Below are positions 21,813-30,238 of a stretch of 64,000 bases of DNA, in pieces. Both the position numbers and the translations under genes were made by a program. This DNA comes from Diacronema lutheri (lineage: Eukaryota; Haptophyta; Pavlovophyceae; Pavlovales; Pavlovaceae). The stretch's first letter is position 1; each line of letters opens with the position of its first letter. The stretch is taken from contig JAGTXO010000010.1 in NCBI GenBank assembly GCA_019448385.1, positions 248,001-312,000 of the forward strand. Reading direction: 5' to 3'. The notes under the pieces are model-generated. The model saw only the letters and a list, made by a program, of their open reading frames with translations, made no database searches and was not told the origin of the DNA.

Positions 21813-22988
21813 ATGGACTACTTCCCGGCACCGTCCGACGCGGACGGGGAGGCGGCGGTGGTGAAGGCGGCGGGCGCGTCGCTGCTCGACCACCTGCGGT
21901 ACGAGTACATCAAGGACACCAAGGAGAAGGTGACGCTCCTTTCTGAGTACAAGATGGGCAAGCTGCTCGGGCAGGGCACGAGCGGGCAGGTGAAGCTCGC
22001 AACGCACGTCGTGACGGGGAGCAAGGCGGCGATCAAGATCATCCAGAAGCGCGACGGACAGCGCGAGCTGCCGATGCCCAAAGAGGAGCTCAAGTGCTTG
22101 CGAACGCTCCGCCACGACAACATCGTGCGGCTCATCTCTGTGATCGATACGCCAAAGTCGCTCTACCTCGTCATGGAGTGCTGTGACACCGACATGCTCT
22201 CCTTCCTCAACACGTGCCCGGTCTGGCTTACGGAAATGACGGCCGCGCGCTTTTTCGCGCAAGTTCTCGAGGGCGTCCGCTTTTGCCACTCTCTCGGGGT
22301 CTGCCACCGCGACCTCAAGCTCGAGAACCTGCTGCTCACCGGCTCGACGCTCAAGATCGCAGACTTTGGCCTCTCCAAGTTCGTTGGGCTGAGCAACCAG
22401 CTCGAGTCGTACGCGGGCAGCCCGCAGTACCTTGCGCCCGAGCTCATCGACGAGTCCCTTGCCTTCGACGGTACCGCCGCTGACATGTGGTCGTGCGGCG
22501 TCGTGCTGTACGCGCTCCTCTTCCGCGGCCTGCCGTTCGACGACGCCGACCTCGACCTCGTGCTCAAGAACATCCAGCGGGGCAAGTACACGCTGACGCG
22601 CGCGGTGAGCGACGAAGCGCACAGCCTCCTCAAGTCGCTCCTCGAGCCGCTCCCCGCGCGCCGCGCCACCGCTGCGCTCGCGCTTGCCGACGCGTGGCTG
22701 GTCGCGCACCTGCACGGCCCTGCCGATCAGGTGCTGCCGGGGCTGGCCGCGACGCAGGGGATCGCCATGACTGAGGCGATCAAGGCGCAGTCGACCGACA
22801 CGATGCTCTCCAACGTCGCGAAGCGCCTCGAGCTTAAGCGCAAGGCCGACGCCGCTGGCATTCGCATGCCGTCGATGCCGTCGATCCCAAATGCAGCGCT
22901 GCCAATCTGCGGCGCGGGTGGCGGCAGCCGGCGCGCGCAGGACGACAGCATCACAAACGCGCGGCAGAAGCAGCTGCGCGCGAGGTGA
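21813..22988 (+). CDS. Serine/threonine protein kinase (CAMK/SNF1-like)
   Basis: The product is 391 residues in one exon, starting MDYFPAPSDADGEAA. The kinase domain runs from about residue 45 to 300: Gly loop LLGQGTSGQV, catalytic Lys in AAIKII, HRDLKLENLLL in the catalytic loop, DFGLSKF for magnesium binding, and SPQYLAPELI for the P+1/APE region. The activation loop is short and contains SYAGSPQY, so Ser phosphorylation there is plausible. DVWS is here DMWSCGVVLYALLFRGLPFD, typical of the CAMK group. The C-terminal 90 residues are basic and helical without a recognised domain. LKLEN fits SNF1/CAMKL kinases, but the substrate is unknown. Confidence 0.93.
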   Translation: MDYFPAPSDADGEAAVVKAAGASLLDHLRYEYIKDTKEKVTLLSEYKMGKLLGQGTSGQVKLATHVVTGSKAAIKIIQKRDGQRELPMPKEELKCLRTLRHDNIVRLISVIDTPKSLYLVMECCDTDMLSFLNTCPVWLTEMTAARFFAQVLEGVRFCHSLGVCHRDLKLENLLLTGSTLKIADFGLSKFVGLSNQLESYAGSPQYLAPELIDESLAFDGTAADMWSCGVVLYALLFRGLPFDDADLDLVLKNIQRGKYTLTRAVSDEAHSLLKSLLEPLPARRATAALALADAWLVAHLHGPADQVLPGLAATQGIAMTEAIKAQSTDTMLSNVAKRLELKRKADAAGIRMPSMPSIPNAALPICGAGGGSRRAQDDSITNARQKQLRAR

Positions 22989-23338
22989 TTTGGGTAGGGG
23001 GCCGGAAACCTGAGGTGTTGTGTTTGGCCCTGTCTTCCGTTGGCGCAGCTCATCCTCAGCGCCTGCTGTCGCCTCCTCGCCTCCGGCCGTGCGCCTGCGC
23101 GTGACATCTTGATGCTCTCGCACGAGGTGGCGCTCCAAGTCGCGGGGGCCGGCGGGCGCTCTTTTGGCGGCGAGGGATGGGCGCTCTTTTGCGCGGGCTG
23201 GCCGACGCGGACGCGCTGCCAGTGCCTCGGCCAAGCGCGGTGCAGGGTGTGCATGCCGTCCGTGAAGAGCTCGGCGGCCGTAAGCGCGTACATTGGCCCG
23301 AGGCCCGCGCCCACTGCGCGACGCAGTGCGGCAATCAT
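22727..23338 (-). CDS. Doubtful small minus-strand gene in the 470-bp gap after the kinase
   Basis: Between the kinase stop and the next plus gene only one frame looks faintly protein-like. It reads MIAALRRAVGAGLGPMYALT, then AAELFTDGMHTLHRAWPRHW, with GC-rich third positions for about 60 codons, and would be divergent from the gene at 23459 at a spacing typical of this window. The frame then degenerates and runs into the kinase 3' coding region, so if real it must end by splicing or earlier. No family is recognised. Confidence 0.2.
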   Translation of the reverse strand: MIAALRRAVGAGLGPMYALTAAELFTDGMHTLHRAWPRHWQRVRVGQPAQKSAHPSPPKERPPAPATWSATSCESIKMSRAGARPEARRRQQALRMSCANGRQGQTQHLRFPAPYPNHLARSCFCRAFVMLSSCARRLPPPAPQIGSAAFGIDGIDGMRMPAASALRLSSRRFATLESIVSVDCALIASVMAIPCVAASPGST

Positions 23339-23458
23339 GCGCGGCAGGCGTGCGCCAGGACGCGTCACCTGCGGTCGACTCGCGCGCAGATCGCGAGCGA
23401 GCGCGCGTCGAGCTGCGACAAGTCGTCATCCTCCAGGCGCGCATTTTCCCGATTGGCG

Positions 23459-24358
23459 ATGGGCGGCCGCGCGATCGTGGTGCTCGCGCTGTTGGCCAGA
23501 TCCGCCGACGCGCTCGGGCGGCCAAGCGTGCAGCGGCGCGCCGCGCCGCGCGCCCAGCTCCACGCGTCGCTCGACCTCACGTGCGGCGCCGACCTCGCCG
23601 TCTTCTGCCTCTGGGGCTCGCCCGTCCCCGCGGCGATTTCGGTGCTGCTCGCGGCTCGCGAGCGCGCACGCGGCGACGGCGGTGGCGCCACCGCCGCCGC
23701 CCCCAGCGCGGCGCGCGACGCGATGGATGGCGCCGGTCGCAACATGCTTTGGGCCTTCCCCTCCTTTGGCTTGCTCCTCCGCGAGCCGTGCGAGCCTGCC
23801 GGCATGCCGCGCTGGCAGCGCGCCGTGCTGCTGCTCAACACGTGGGCGGCGATCGCATGGTACCTGCGGTACAAGTGGCTGATCGAGGACGAGCTGCGCG
23901 AGCGTACGGGCGACGGCCTCGGTGGCGCCGCCGTCGTCACGCCCTTTGCGCTCGGCCTCGCGGCTGGTGTCGCCGGCGAGCTGCTTGGCAGCTCGCTCGA
24001 GCGCTCGCTCGTCGGCGAGCTCGACAGCTTCTCCGCGGCCTTCTGGGCAGGCTTTGCATGGATCTACGTGTGCCAGTTCTGGCTATATACGCGCGTGAAT
24101 CGGCTGTACACCGAGCGCGGTGACGCGCCGCCGCTCTCCGCGTGGGGCCTCCTGCTGCCCGGGTACAATCTGCTGACTGGCGTCCGACAGGTCCATTTCC
24201 TCGCCGCGTTCGAGGCGGAAGCACGGCGCGTCGAGCCGCCCGACGACCCGTTCTGCGCGGCGTTCCCCTTTGCGACGAAGCCCGAACTTGGTTTTGTCGA
24301 GCTGCTCACGCAGCCGGCCGTCTGGTACGACTGGGACGAGCGCGCGAGCCGCTCTTAG
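23459..24358 (+). CDS. Predicted plastid multi-span membrane protein, unrecognised
   Basis: The product is 299 residues from the ATG at 23459. The leader has a signal peptide (GRAIVVLALLARSADALG) then an Arg-rich transit-like stretch (RPSVQRRAAPRAQLHAS). The mature part has three or four hydrophobic segments: DLAVFCLWGSPVPAAISVLL, MLWAFPSFGLLL, VVTPFALGLAAGVAGELLG, and AFWAGFAWIYVCQFWLYTRV. Between them are acidic and aromatic loops. The C-terminal part (GLLLPGYNLLTGVRQVHFLA) is well ordered and ends VWYDWDERASRS. No catalytic motif is seen. The open frame upstream lacks coding character, so the signal-peptide ATG is the likely start. The HDAC gene follows on the same strand after 197 bp. Confidence 0.7.
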   Translation: MGGRAIVVLALLARSADALGRPSVQRRAAPRAQLHASLDLTCGADLAVFCLWGSPVPAAISVLLAARERARGDGGGATAAAPSAARDAMDGAGRNMLWAFPSFGLLLREPCEPAGMPRWQRAVLLLNTWAAIAWYLRYKWLIEDELRERTGDGLGGAAVVTPFALGLAAGVAGELLGSSLERSLVGELDSFSAAFWAGFAWIYVCQFWLYTRVNRLYTERGDAPPLSAWGLLLPGYNLLTGVRQVHFLAAFEAEARRVEPPDDPFCAAFPFATKPELGFVELLTQPAVWYDWDERASRS

Positions 24359-24555
24359 ACCTGAGCCCGCCACCGCGGGCCGCTTTGCTCGCCCCGACAG
24401 CGCAGTCGCTGGCGCGGCGACGACGCCACGCCACGCGAGCGTGTGCCGTCGTCGGCTTGGCCCGCGCCGGCCTCACCCGCTGGCTCCACCATGCGCCATG
24501 CGTGATGCGTGTCATCTGACTCACCTCCCATGCAGGCCATGCTCCCATAACTCCC

Positions 24556-26313
24556 ATGCCGCCATGCGCGCGAGCGATGGCCTCTTTCCACGTCCTCGCG
24601 GAGATGGACGAATCGATTCCGCTGTCGCCGTTGTCGCCGCGGCGCGGCAGTGGCGCGTGCGGGCTGGTGTACGATGAGTCAATGCTCCGGCACGCTGCGT
24701 GCGGCATCGAGCGGCCCGACCGGCTGGTCGCGATCATGCGCCACCTCACGGCCCACGGGCTGCCCGAGCAGTGCGAGCGCGTGCAGGCGCGGCCGTGCTC
24801 CGAGGCGGAGGCGCGGCTCGTGCACGGTAGCGAGCACTGGCAGCGGCTGCTCGGCCTACCCGATTCGCCGCTCTACTCGTCGCAGATGGACGCGAACGAG
24901 CACACCGCCGAGTCGTCGCGGCTCGCGGCGGGCTCGGTCGTCGAGCTGACGGACCGCGTGTGCCGCGGCGCGCTCCGCTCGGGCTTTGCGCTCGTGCGGC
25001 CGCCGGGCCATCACGCGGGGCACTCGTCGATGCAGGGGTTCTGCTTCTTAAACAACATCGCCATCGCCGCGCGCGCCGCGCAGGCGCGCCACAAGCTCAG
25101 TCGCATCCTCGTCGTCGACTGGGACGTGCACCACGGGAACGGCACGCAGGCGATGCTTGCTGACGACCCGCGAATTATGTACGTCTCGTTGCACCGGCGC
25201 ACGCGCGACTTCTTCCCGCGCACGGGCGACGCGTCCGAAGTCGGCGCCGGCGCCGGCACCGGCTTCACCGTCAACATCCCGTGGCGGCGCATCGGGATGG
25301 GCGACGGTGAGTACGTGCGCGCCTTCTCCGAGGTCGTCATGCCCATCGCCGCGCAATTCGACCCGCAGCTCGTGCTCGTGAGCGCGGGTTTCGACGCGGC
25401 GCATGGCGACCCGCTCGGCGAGATGCACCTCACGCCGGGCTGCTTCGCACACATGGTGCGCGAGCTGCAAAAGCTTGCCGGCGGGCGCGTCGTGTGCGCG
25501 CTCGAGGGCGGATACCGGCTCAAGTCGACCGCCAACGGCGTCGCTTCGACGCTGCGCGCGCTCGTTCGGCCGGACGAGGCGGTGCGAGCGGACGCGCCGC
25601 CGCTCGCGCTCGACGGCACGGCGCGGCGCAGCGTCGAGCAGAGCTGCGCGCAGACCATCAACGAGGTGTGCCGAGTGCACCGCCAGTACTGGGGCGTTCT
25701 GCATGGCCGCGCGCCGCCGCGACCGATGAGCGATGCCGGCGCGCCGGCGGTGGCGGAGGCGGCGGTGGAGGAGGAGGCGGCGGCGGCGGCGATGCACGCG
25801 CGCGGCAGCCGCACGCCGAGCGCCAGCGCAGCGTCGAGTGCGAGCACGTCAATGCGGGCTGCTGGCACTGACGACCTGCAGCGCGGCGCGGGCCGCGCTG
25901 CCGGCGACGCGGCGGGCGGCGGCGGTGGCGGCGGCGGCGGCGGCGGCAGCGCGCGTGGCCGTGGGAGCAGCCCGCTAGCGCATGGGCGGGGGAGCAGCCC
26001 ACTCGGCGGCGGCGGTGCGACGACGCTGCGCAGCGCGCGCGACGCCGGCAGTGCCGTCGCGCGCTCTGCCGAAGCAAAGGACACGTGCCGTGCGTGCGGC
26101 GAGGTCGTGCGGAAAGGACTCTTTTCAAAATCGCAATGGCGGCGGTGCGCCGCTGGCAGGCGGACCTGCGCGAGCTGCCAGCGGCAAGCCTGCGCGACCT
26201 GCGCGAGTGGCGATGCGCCGCTGGCAGGCGGACCTGCGCGAGCGGCGGCGGACCTGCGCGAGCCGGGCGCGCATGCTTGCGCGGCCTCGCCGCTCGCGCC
26301 GCTCGTGGCGTGA
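24556..26313 (+). CDS. Class II (Hda1/HDAC6-10-like) histone deacetylase with C-terminal four-Cys module
   Basis: The product is 585 residues in one exon; a nearby start at 24577 is also possible. The domain (residues about 35-350) begins TGLVYDE-like (CGLVYDESMLRH). It has the catalytic RPPGHHAGHSSMQGFCFLNN, the metal ligands in VVDWDVHHGNGTQ and SAGFDAAHGDPLGEM, and the transition-state Tyr in LEGGYRL. The CFLNN and HHGNG variants are class II. It removes acetyl groups from lysines on histones or other proteins. A disordered Gly/Ser/Ala linker with two RGSSPL copies follows, then CRACGEV, FSKSQWRR and GRRTCASC. That arrangement, CxxC plus CxxC about 25 residues apart, is probably a small zinc finger. 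The last 45 residues are encoded by a locally duplicated 33-bp unit and may not be ordered. Confidence 0.93.
   Translation: MPPCARAMASFHVLAEMDESIPLSPLSPRRGSGACGLVYDESMLRHAACGIERPDRLVAIMRHLTAHGLPEQCERVQARPCSEAEARLVHGSEHWQRLLGLPDSPLYSSQMDANEHTAESSRLAAGSVVELTDRVCRGALRSGFALVRPPGHHAGHSSMQGFCFLNNIAIAARAAQARHKLSRILVVDWDVHHGNGTQAMLADDPRIMYVSLHRRTRDFFPRTGDASEVGAGAGTGFTVNIPWRRIGMGDGEYVRAFSEVVMPIAAQFDPQLVLVSAGFDAAHGDPLGEMHLTPGCFAHMVRELQKLAGGRVVCALEGGYRLKSTANGVASTLRALVRPDEAVRADAPPLALDGTARRSVEQSCAQTINEVCRVHRQYWGVLHGRAPPRPMSDAGAPAVAEAAVEEEAAAAAMHARGSRTPSASAASSASTSMRAAGTDDLQRGAGRAAGDAAGGGGGGGGGGGSARGRGSSPLAHGRGSSPLGGGGATTLRSARDAGSAVARSAEAKDTCRACGEVVRKGLFSKSQWRRCAAGRRTCASCQRQACATCASGDAPLAGGPARAAADLREPGAHACAASPLAPLVA
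26142..26262 (+). repeat. Imperfect 33-bp direct repeat at the 3' end of the HDAC gene
   Basis: A unit ending CGCTGGCAGGCGGACCTGCG plus CGAG occurs around 26142-26174 and again around 26210-26242, with one mismatch. A shortened copy of its 3' half lies at about 26243-26262. The copies fall in different reading frames of the HDAC C-terminus, so they did not arise as protein repeats. Confidence 0.7.
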
Positions 26314-26425
26314 GGCGCGTGCGACGCCGCGCGCGCGCCGGCGCGGCCAGGCGCGCGCCATCCCGCTGCTTCACTGCCACGAGCACGGGCTGCCCGGCGC
26401 GAGCCGCGCCCCGCACTGCATAATT

Positions 26426-27289
26426 TCAGCGGCGCAGCCCCTCGAGCTCGATCACAAGGGCGGGCAGCGCCGTCGATTCCCAGCCCGGATCGGCGAGGAA
26501 GTGGCCGAGGCCGCTGAGCACGCGCGGCTCGACGCCCCAGTCCCTGCCCGTCGCTGCAAGCGCGGATGGCGTCGCGATCCGGTCGTCGCGCGTGCCGATG
26601 ATGCACACGCGCGCGTCAGGAGGGCGGCGGAACCGGCATGGAAAGATGAGGAAGGCGAGGACCATCAAGAATGAATCGACGCGCGAGACGTCGGCGTGGA
26701 AGGTCTCGAACGGCTCAGCGTGCCCGCGCACGGTGAGCGTTTCAGCCGCCGCGGCCGCAAAGCCAATGTAGCGCAGGCGCGCCGCCGACCGGCAGCCCCA
26801 GCCGCCGCCGACGAGAAAGGCCGGGTTGAGCGTGAGAACTGAGAGGAGCATCCCCACGGGCGCGACGCACAGCAGGCGCAGCAGGTACCAGACGAATGGA
26901 AGTGTCGAGGTGACGGGGGCGGAGCAGAGCAGGACGCCACGCGTCAGCACGACCGTGGACGACGAGCGGGCGGTGCGGCGGCGAGCGAGCGCGACCTGGA
27001 CAAGCGCGCCGCCAAACGAGTGGCCAACCAGGATGGGCGGCTCGGGCAGCGTCGCCGCGGCGGCCTCGATCTGATCGACGAGCGCGCCCGGCGAGCTGCA
27101 CGCGTGCTTCTCCAGGCGCATCGCGACCGAACTGTAGCCAAAGGGCGCGAGGCCGCGCATGTAGCCGCGGAAGGCAGTTGAGTCGGCGACGCCCACGCCT
27201 GGCACCCACAGCAGATAGCCTTTGTGCGGCACGTCCACCGGCGGGTCCACGCGCTCGACCACGAGCGTGCTCTCCCGGGCCGTTGGCAT
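26426..27289 (-). CDS. Alpha/beta hydrolase-fold protein
   Basis: The product is 287 residues in one exon. The N-terminal strand GYLLWVPGVGVADSTAFRGY fits an oxyanion loop. The nucleophile elbow GHSFGG is near residue 90. The acid is probably Asp in IIGTRDDRIATP and the base His in LSGLGHFLADPGWES, the usual triad order. A hydrophobic lid or membrane-associated segment (FVWYLLRLLCVAPVGMLLSV) lies between, and a second (SFLMVLAFLIFPC) precedes the Asp, hinting at lipid substrates or membrane attachment. The substrate cannot be told from sequence. It has a divergent pair partner at 27361 and is convergent with the HDAC gene, leaving a 112-bp gap. Confidence 0.88.
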   Translation of the reverse strand: MPTARESTLVVERVDPPVDVPHKGYLLWVPGVGVADSTAFRGYMRGLAPFGYSSVAMRLEKHACSSPGALVDQIEAAAATLPEPPILVGHSFGGALVQVALARRRTARSSSTVVLTRGVLLCSAPVTSTLPFVWYLLRLLCVAPVGMLLSVLTLNPAFLVGGGWGCRSAARLRYIGFAAAAAETLTVRGHAEPFETFHADVSRVDSFLMVLAFLIFPCRFRRPPDARVCIIGTRDDRIATPSALAATGRDWGVEPRVLSGLGHFLADPGWESTALPALVIELEGLRR

Positions 27290-27360
27290 GAAAGCACGTC
27301 TTTTGGGTTTTTAAATAAGAGACCCTGGAGAAACGACGGCCCGTGGAAGGAGGCACGAGG
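27290..27360. promoter_or_regulatory. Bidirectional promoter, hydrolase / acidic plastid-type protein
   Basis: This is 71 bp between divergent starts with an A/T-rich core (TTTTGGGTTTTTAAATAAGA near 27300-27320), a candidate TATA-like element for the minus-strand gene. An in-frame ATG at 27343 would shorten the gap to 53 bp. Confidence 0.5.
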
Positions 27361-27849
27361 ATGGTGATCGCGGCGTGTTCGGTGGCGCTTCTCGCGTGGA
27401 GTAGCGGCGGGCGTATGGCTGCGCGCGGCGCGCCGGCGGTCGCGCGCGACGTGCGTATGCAGCGGCTTCCGTGGGTTGACCGCGACGCGCTCCTCGCCAA
27501 CTCAGCATTCGACCCTTACCCGTTCTACGAGCCGGAGGAGGACTTCAAAGGCACGATGCGGCCGGGTACGCGCCCGGAGAACGCGCCGTACGAGGAGGTG
27601 ATGGCCCGCGCGCACTTGTGCGACAACAAGAACGTGGTGGAGTGGTCGCTTGACGACCGCGCGCCGATCGTCCGCGAGCCCGACGTTCAATTCCTCGAGT
27701 GGATCAAGGAGAATGGCCTGCTGTACGATGAGACGGTCGGCGGCGACCAGTTCTCGCCCATGGGCGAGGCAGCAGTCGTGCTCGAGGACGAGTTTGAGTT
27801 CGAGGACGGAATCGGCGAGCTCGGCTTCGACGACGCCGACGGCCTGTAG
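27361..27849 (+). CDS. Small acidic protein with plastid-type leader, unrecognised
   Basis: The product is 162 residues from the ATG at 27361; the ATG at 27343 would add MEGGTR. A short hydrophobic signal (MVIAACSVALLAWSSGG) is followed by an Arg/Ala-rich transit-like stretch (RMAARGAPAVARDVRMQ). The mature part is acidic and aromatic, with WVDRDALLANSAFDPYPFYE, then PEEDFKGTMRPGTRPENAPY. It ends in a strongly acidic tail (VVLEDEFEFEDGIGELGFDD). No domain is recognised. Leader and size suggest a soluble stromal or periplastid protein. Confidence 0.7.
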   Translation: MVIAACSVALLAWSSGGRMAARGAPAVARDVRMQRLPWVDRDALLANSAFDPYPFYEPEEDFKGTMRPGTRPENAPYEEVMARAHLCDNKNVVEWSLDDRAPIVREPDVQFLEWIKENGLLYDETVGGDQFSPMGEAAVVLEDEFEFEDGIGELGFDDADGL

Positions 27850-28066
27850 GCCGCAGGCTCGTCGCTCCAGCGGTCGGCGTTGGCGTGCGCCCTCACACCG
27901 TCGGCCCCACGGCCCGCCGTCACGCGGGCCATGCACGTGCACGCTCACCGCGGTGGCTCGCGTCTCGAAGCGCTCGAGCGCGTGGCCCGTGCGGCTCTTG
28001 GACGCACGCTGCGTTGTACATAGCTCACGTGATGGGTGGTGCGTGTGTGTGTGGGGGGGGGGGGGG
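27850..28066. other. Convergent intergenic spacer with a GT/poly-G tract
   Basis: The 217-bp gap between the stops of the acidic-protein and LRR genes contains a short GT repeat running into about 14 G (28053-28066), which abuts the LRR stop codon. Nothing else is recognised. Confidence 0.6.
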
Positions 28067-30160
28067 TCAAACCGTGCTGGTGAACAGCGTTCTGTCGCAT
28101 GCGCTCGCGTCGCTTGCGCCCGCCGCCTCCACCGACAGCCGCTTGACGGCGAGCGCAAAGCCGCGGCGTTTGCTCGACGCGTACAGCGGCGTGCTCTGCG
28201 CGAGCTCGACGCGTGACAAGTCGGCGACCAGTGCATCCACTGCGGCCGGCGCACCGCACGTGGTCCCTGGCGCGCTTGGCAGCGGCGGCGTAGGCCTCGG
28301 CAGACGGTCGCCGCCGCCGTCGCCGCGAGGCGTAACGGGCGCTGCGCGCGCGTCACCGACCGTCGCGTCGCTCTCAGCGCACGCCCTCTCCGCTGCGTGG
28401 GTGCTCACGCCAAATCGGCGCCTCGACGGCGACGCATGTCGGACGCGCACACGCCGCCCGGGCGTATGCACCGCGACGCCATCGTCGCTTGCCGGCTGCG
28501 CGCCTCGCGCGCCACCCCTCTGGCGCGGCTCGCCGTCGCTTGGCGCGCACGCTCGCGCATCGTGCGCGCGTAGCTCATCGACCGGCGCGCTCGCCGGCGC
28601 ACCTGCGACCGCGGCGGTAGCGTCCGCGCCCGCACACGCCTCGCGCCGTGGCGCGCGCAACGCGGGCGCACTGTCGGCCACGCGGCCGAGCCGGCGCGCG
28701 CGTGCGTTGCGCATCGAGCACCGGCTCAGCTGCTCGCGCGCGCGCGCCGAGTTGGTCGAGGCAAGCGTGAGCTTGACGAGCGTGTGGTTCTTCTCGAGCG
28801 CTGCGGCGAGCGCCTCCTCAGCCGCCGCCGTCCAGCCGCGCCCGCGCTGCTGCGCGAGGCGCACCTCGACGAGCGTGCGGTTCTCACGCAGCGTGCGCGC
28901 AAGCGCCGCCGTCGCGTCCGGGCCCATCGCGATCTCGTTGGACTCGAGGTTGAGCGCGGTGAGCGTCGAATTGGTGCGCAACGCATCGGCGAGCACGACG
29001 ACGTCCGCGTCCGTCAGCCGCACGCCCGCGAGCTCAGCGCGCGAGATGGTCACGTTGGTCGCGAGCGCGCCGAGCAGCGCGGCGCGGGACACAGCGGATG
29101 CGGTCGCGAATGCAAAGTCGAAGCTGAGGGGGAGGCAGTCGGCTGGCTCGTTGGCCGGCGGCACGTGCGCACCCGTCGCCGCATGCGCGGGCGCGCCGCG
29201 GCCGGCAAGCGGCGGGAGCGACGAGGCGATGCGTGCGGCCATCCCCAGCCAGTAGACGGGTGGCGCAACGTGAGTCCGCTCGGCCGCCGCGAGCTGTGCG
29301 CCGGCGCCGTCAATGCCATCGGCGCCGTCAACGTCGGCGCCGCACGACGCGGTCCCTGCCGCCGTCGCGCTCGCGCGCTCGGCGCGCGCGCGCTCGACGT
29401 TGCGCATGATCAGTTTTGAAAGGCGCTGTCGAAGCGTGTTGGCCGGGTCGATGATGCTGCCCAGACTGAGTCGACGGAGGGTGAGGTTGGCGCGCGCGCC
29501 TTCGGGCTGGCCGTCGAGCATCTCGCAGAAGGCGCGCACCGTCGCCTGCGCGTACGGTCGCAGCTGGTCCGCGATCGAAAGCTCGCGCAGTTGCGCGTTT
29601 GTCGCGAGCGCGGCGCAGAACGCGAGCGCGCCCGCGTCGGAGAAGATGTTGCGCTCGGCGGAGAGGCGCTCGAGAGGCGGCGCGCGCGGCGCAGCGCCGG
29701 TCGGCGTTATCAGATTGGCGAGTGCGCGCGCGGACGCGTCGTCGAGGCGCAGCTTGTCGAGCTCGAGCTCGATGAGGTGGCGCGACGCGCTCAGCCCACC
29801 AATCCACGCCAGCTGCTGCGCGCGCGAGAGCGTGCCGAGCTCGACGTGCGCCGACAGGCGCAGCCGGCGGAGCGTCGGGTCCGACGCGCTGATGCGCGCT
29901 GCGATCACGCGCAGCCACTCGCCCGGCGTGTGGTCGTCGTTCGGGCCGAGCGCTGCGCCCGCGGGCAGCGCATCGTGACGCGGCGCGCGCTCGCGCGGTC
30001 GCGCGCGCGGCGCCGAGAGCGTGCGTGTGAGGTGCGTGCCCTCGGCTGGCGGCTGCGCAGACAAGTCTGAGGTCTGAAGAGCATACGTCGTCGAGGCACT
30101 CGACGGCGGCGATGCTTTCTCCGCGCTGGCGCGCAGCTGAAACGAGTTGGCGCGCCGCAT
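28067..30160 (-). CDS. Leucine-rich-repeat protein (RNI/tropomodulin-like LRRs)
   Basis: The product is 697 residues, intronless, from the ATG at 30160 (MRRANSFQLRASAEK), the first that leaves room for the dynein promoter. LRR units occur in two blocks. The first is about residues 90-260 (LRRLRLSAHVELG, HLIELELDKLRLDDASARAL, PLERLSAERNIFSDAGALAF, QLRELSIADQLR). The second is about 360-490 (VTISRAELAGVRLTDADVVV, STLTALNLESNEIAMGPDAT, RTLVEVRLAQQRGRG, HTLVKLTLAS). The second block resembles the tropomodulin/leiomodin cap and RNI-type repeats, which bind partners rather than catalyse. The long C-terminus is Ala/Arg-rich and disordered. It is divergent from the dynein gene with 78 bp between; a flagellar or cytoskeletal role is only an inference from that. 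Confidence 0.78.
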   Translation of the reverse strand: MRRANSFQLRASAEKASPPSSASTTYALQTSDLSAQPPAEGTHLTRTLSAPRARPRERAPRHDALPAGAALGPNDDHTPGEWLRVIAARISASDPTLRRLRLSAHVELGTLSRAQQLAWIGGLSASRHLIELELDKLRLDDASARALANLITPTGAAPRAPPLERLSAERNIFSDAGALAFCAALATNAQLRELSIADQLRPYAQATVRAFCEMLDGQPEGARANLTLRRLSLGSIIDPANTLRQRLSKLIMRNVERARAERASATAAGTASCGADVDGADGIDGAGAQLAAAERTHVAPPVYWLGMAARIASSLPPLAGRGAPAHAATGAHVPPANEPADCLPLSFDFAFATASAVSRAALLGALATNVTISRAELAGVRLTDADVVVLADALRTNSTLTALNLESNEIAMGPDATAALARTLRENRTLVEVRLAQQRGRGWTAAAEEALAAALEKNHTLVKLTLASTNSARAREQLSRCSMRNARARRLGRVADSAPALRAPRREACAGADATAAVAGAPASAPVDELRAHDARACAPSDGEPRQRGGARGAQPASDDGVAVHTPGRRVRVRHASPSRRRFGVSTHAAERACAESDATVGDARAAPVTPRGDGGGDRLPRPTPPLPSAPGTTCGAPAAVDALVADLSRVELAQSTPLYASSKRRGFALAVKRLSVEAAGASDASACDRTLFTSTV

Positions 30161-30238
30161 CCCAAACTCCCAGTCTTGCTTGGAAAAAGCCTGCGACCAG
30201 AGGCCACGGTTTTGAAAAGGGGCGGTGGAAAAACGGCC
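30161..30238. promoter_or_regulatory. Bidirectional promoter, LRR protein / dynein heavy chain
   Basis: The 78 bp between divergent start codons contains TTGGAAAAAGCC and TTTTGAAAAG A-rich blocks in an otherwise GC-rich setting. It is the only space for control of a 14-kb gene. Confidence 0.5.

Noticed and set aside
28020-28066. GT repeat and poly-G tract as a telomere-like or recombination site
   Set aside because: It is a single short tract in a convergent spacer with no repeat unit of telomeric type. Ordinary simple sequence is sufficient.
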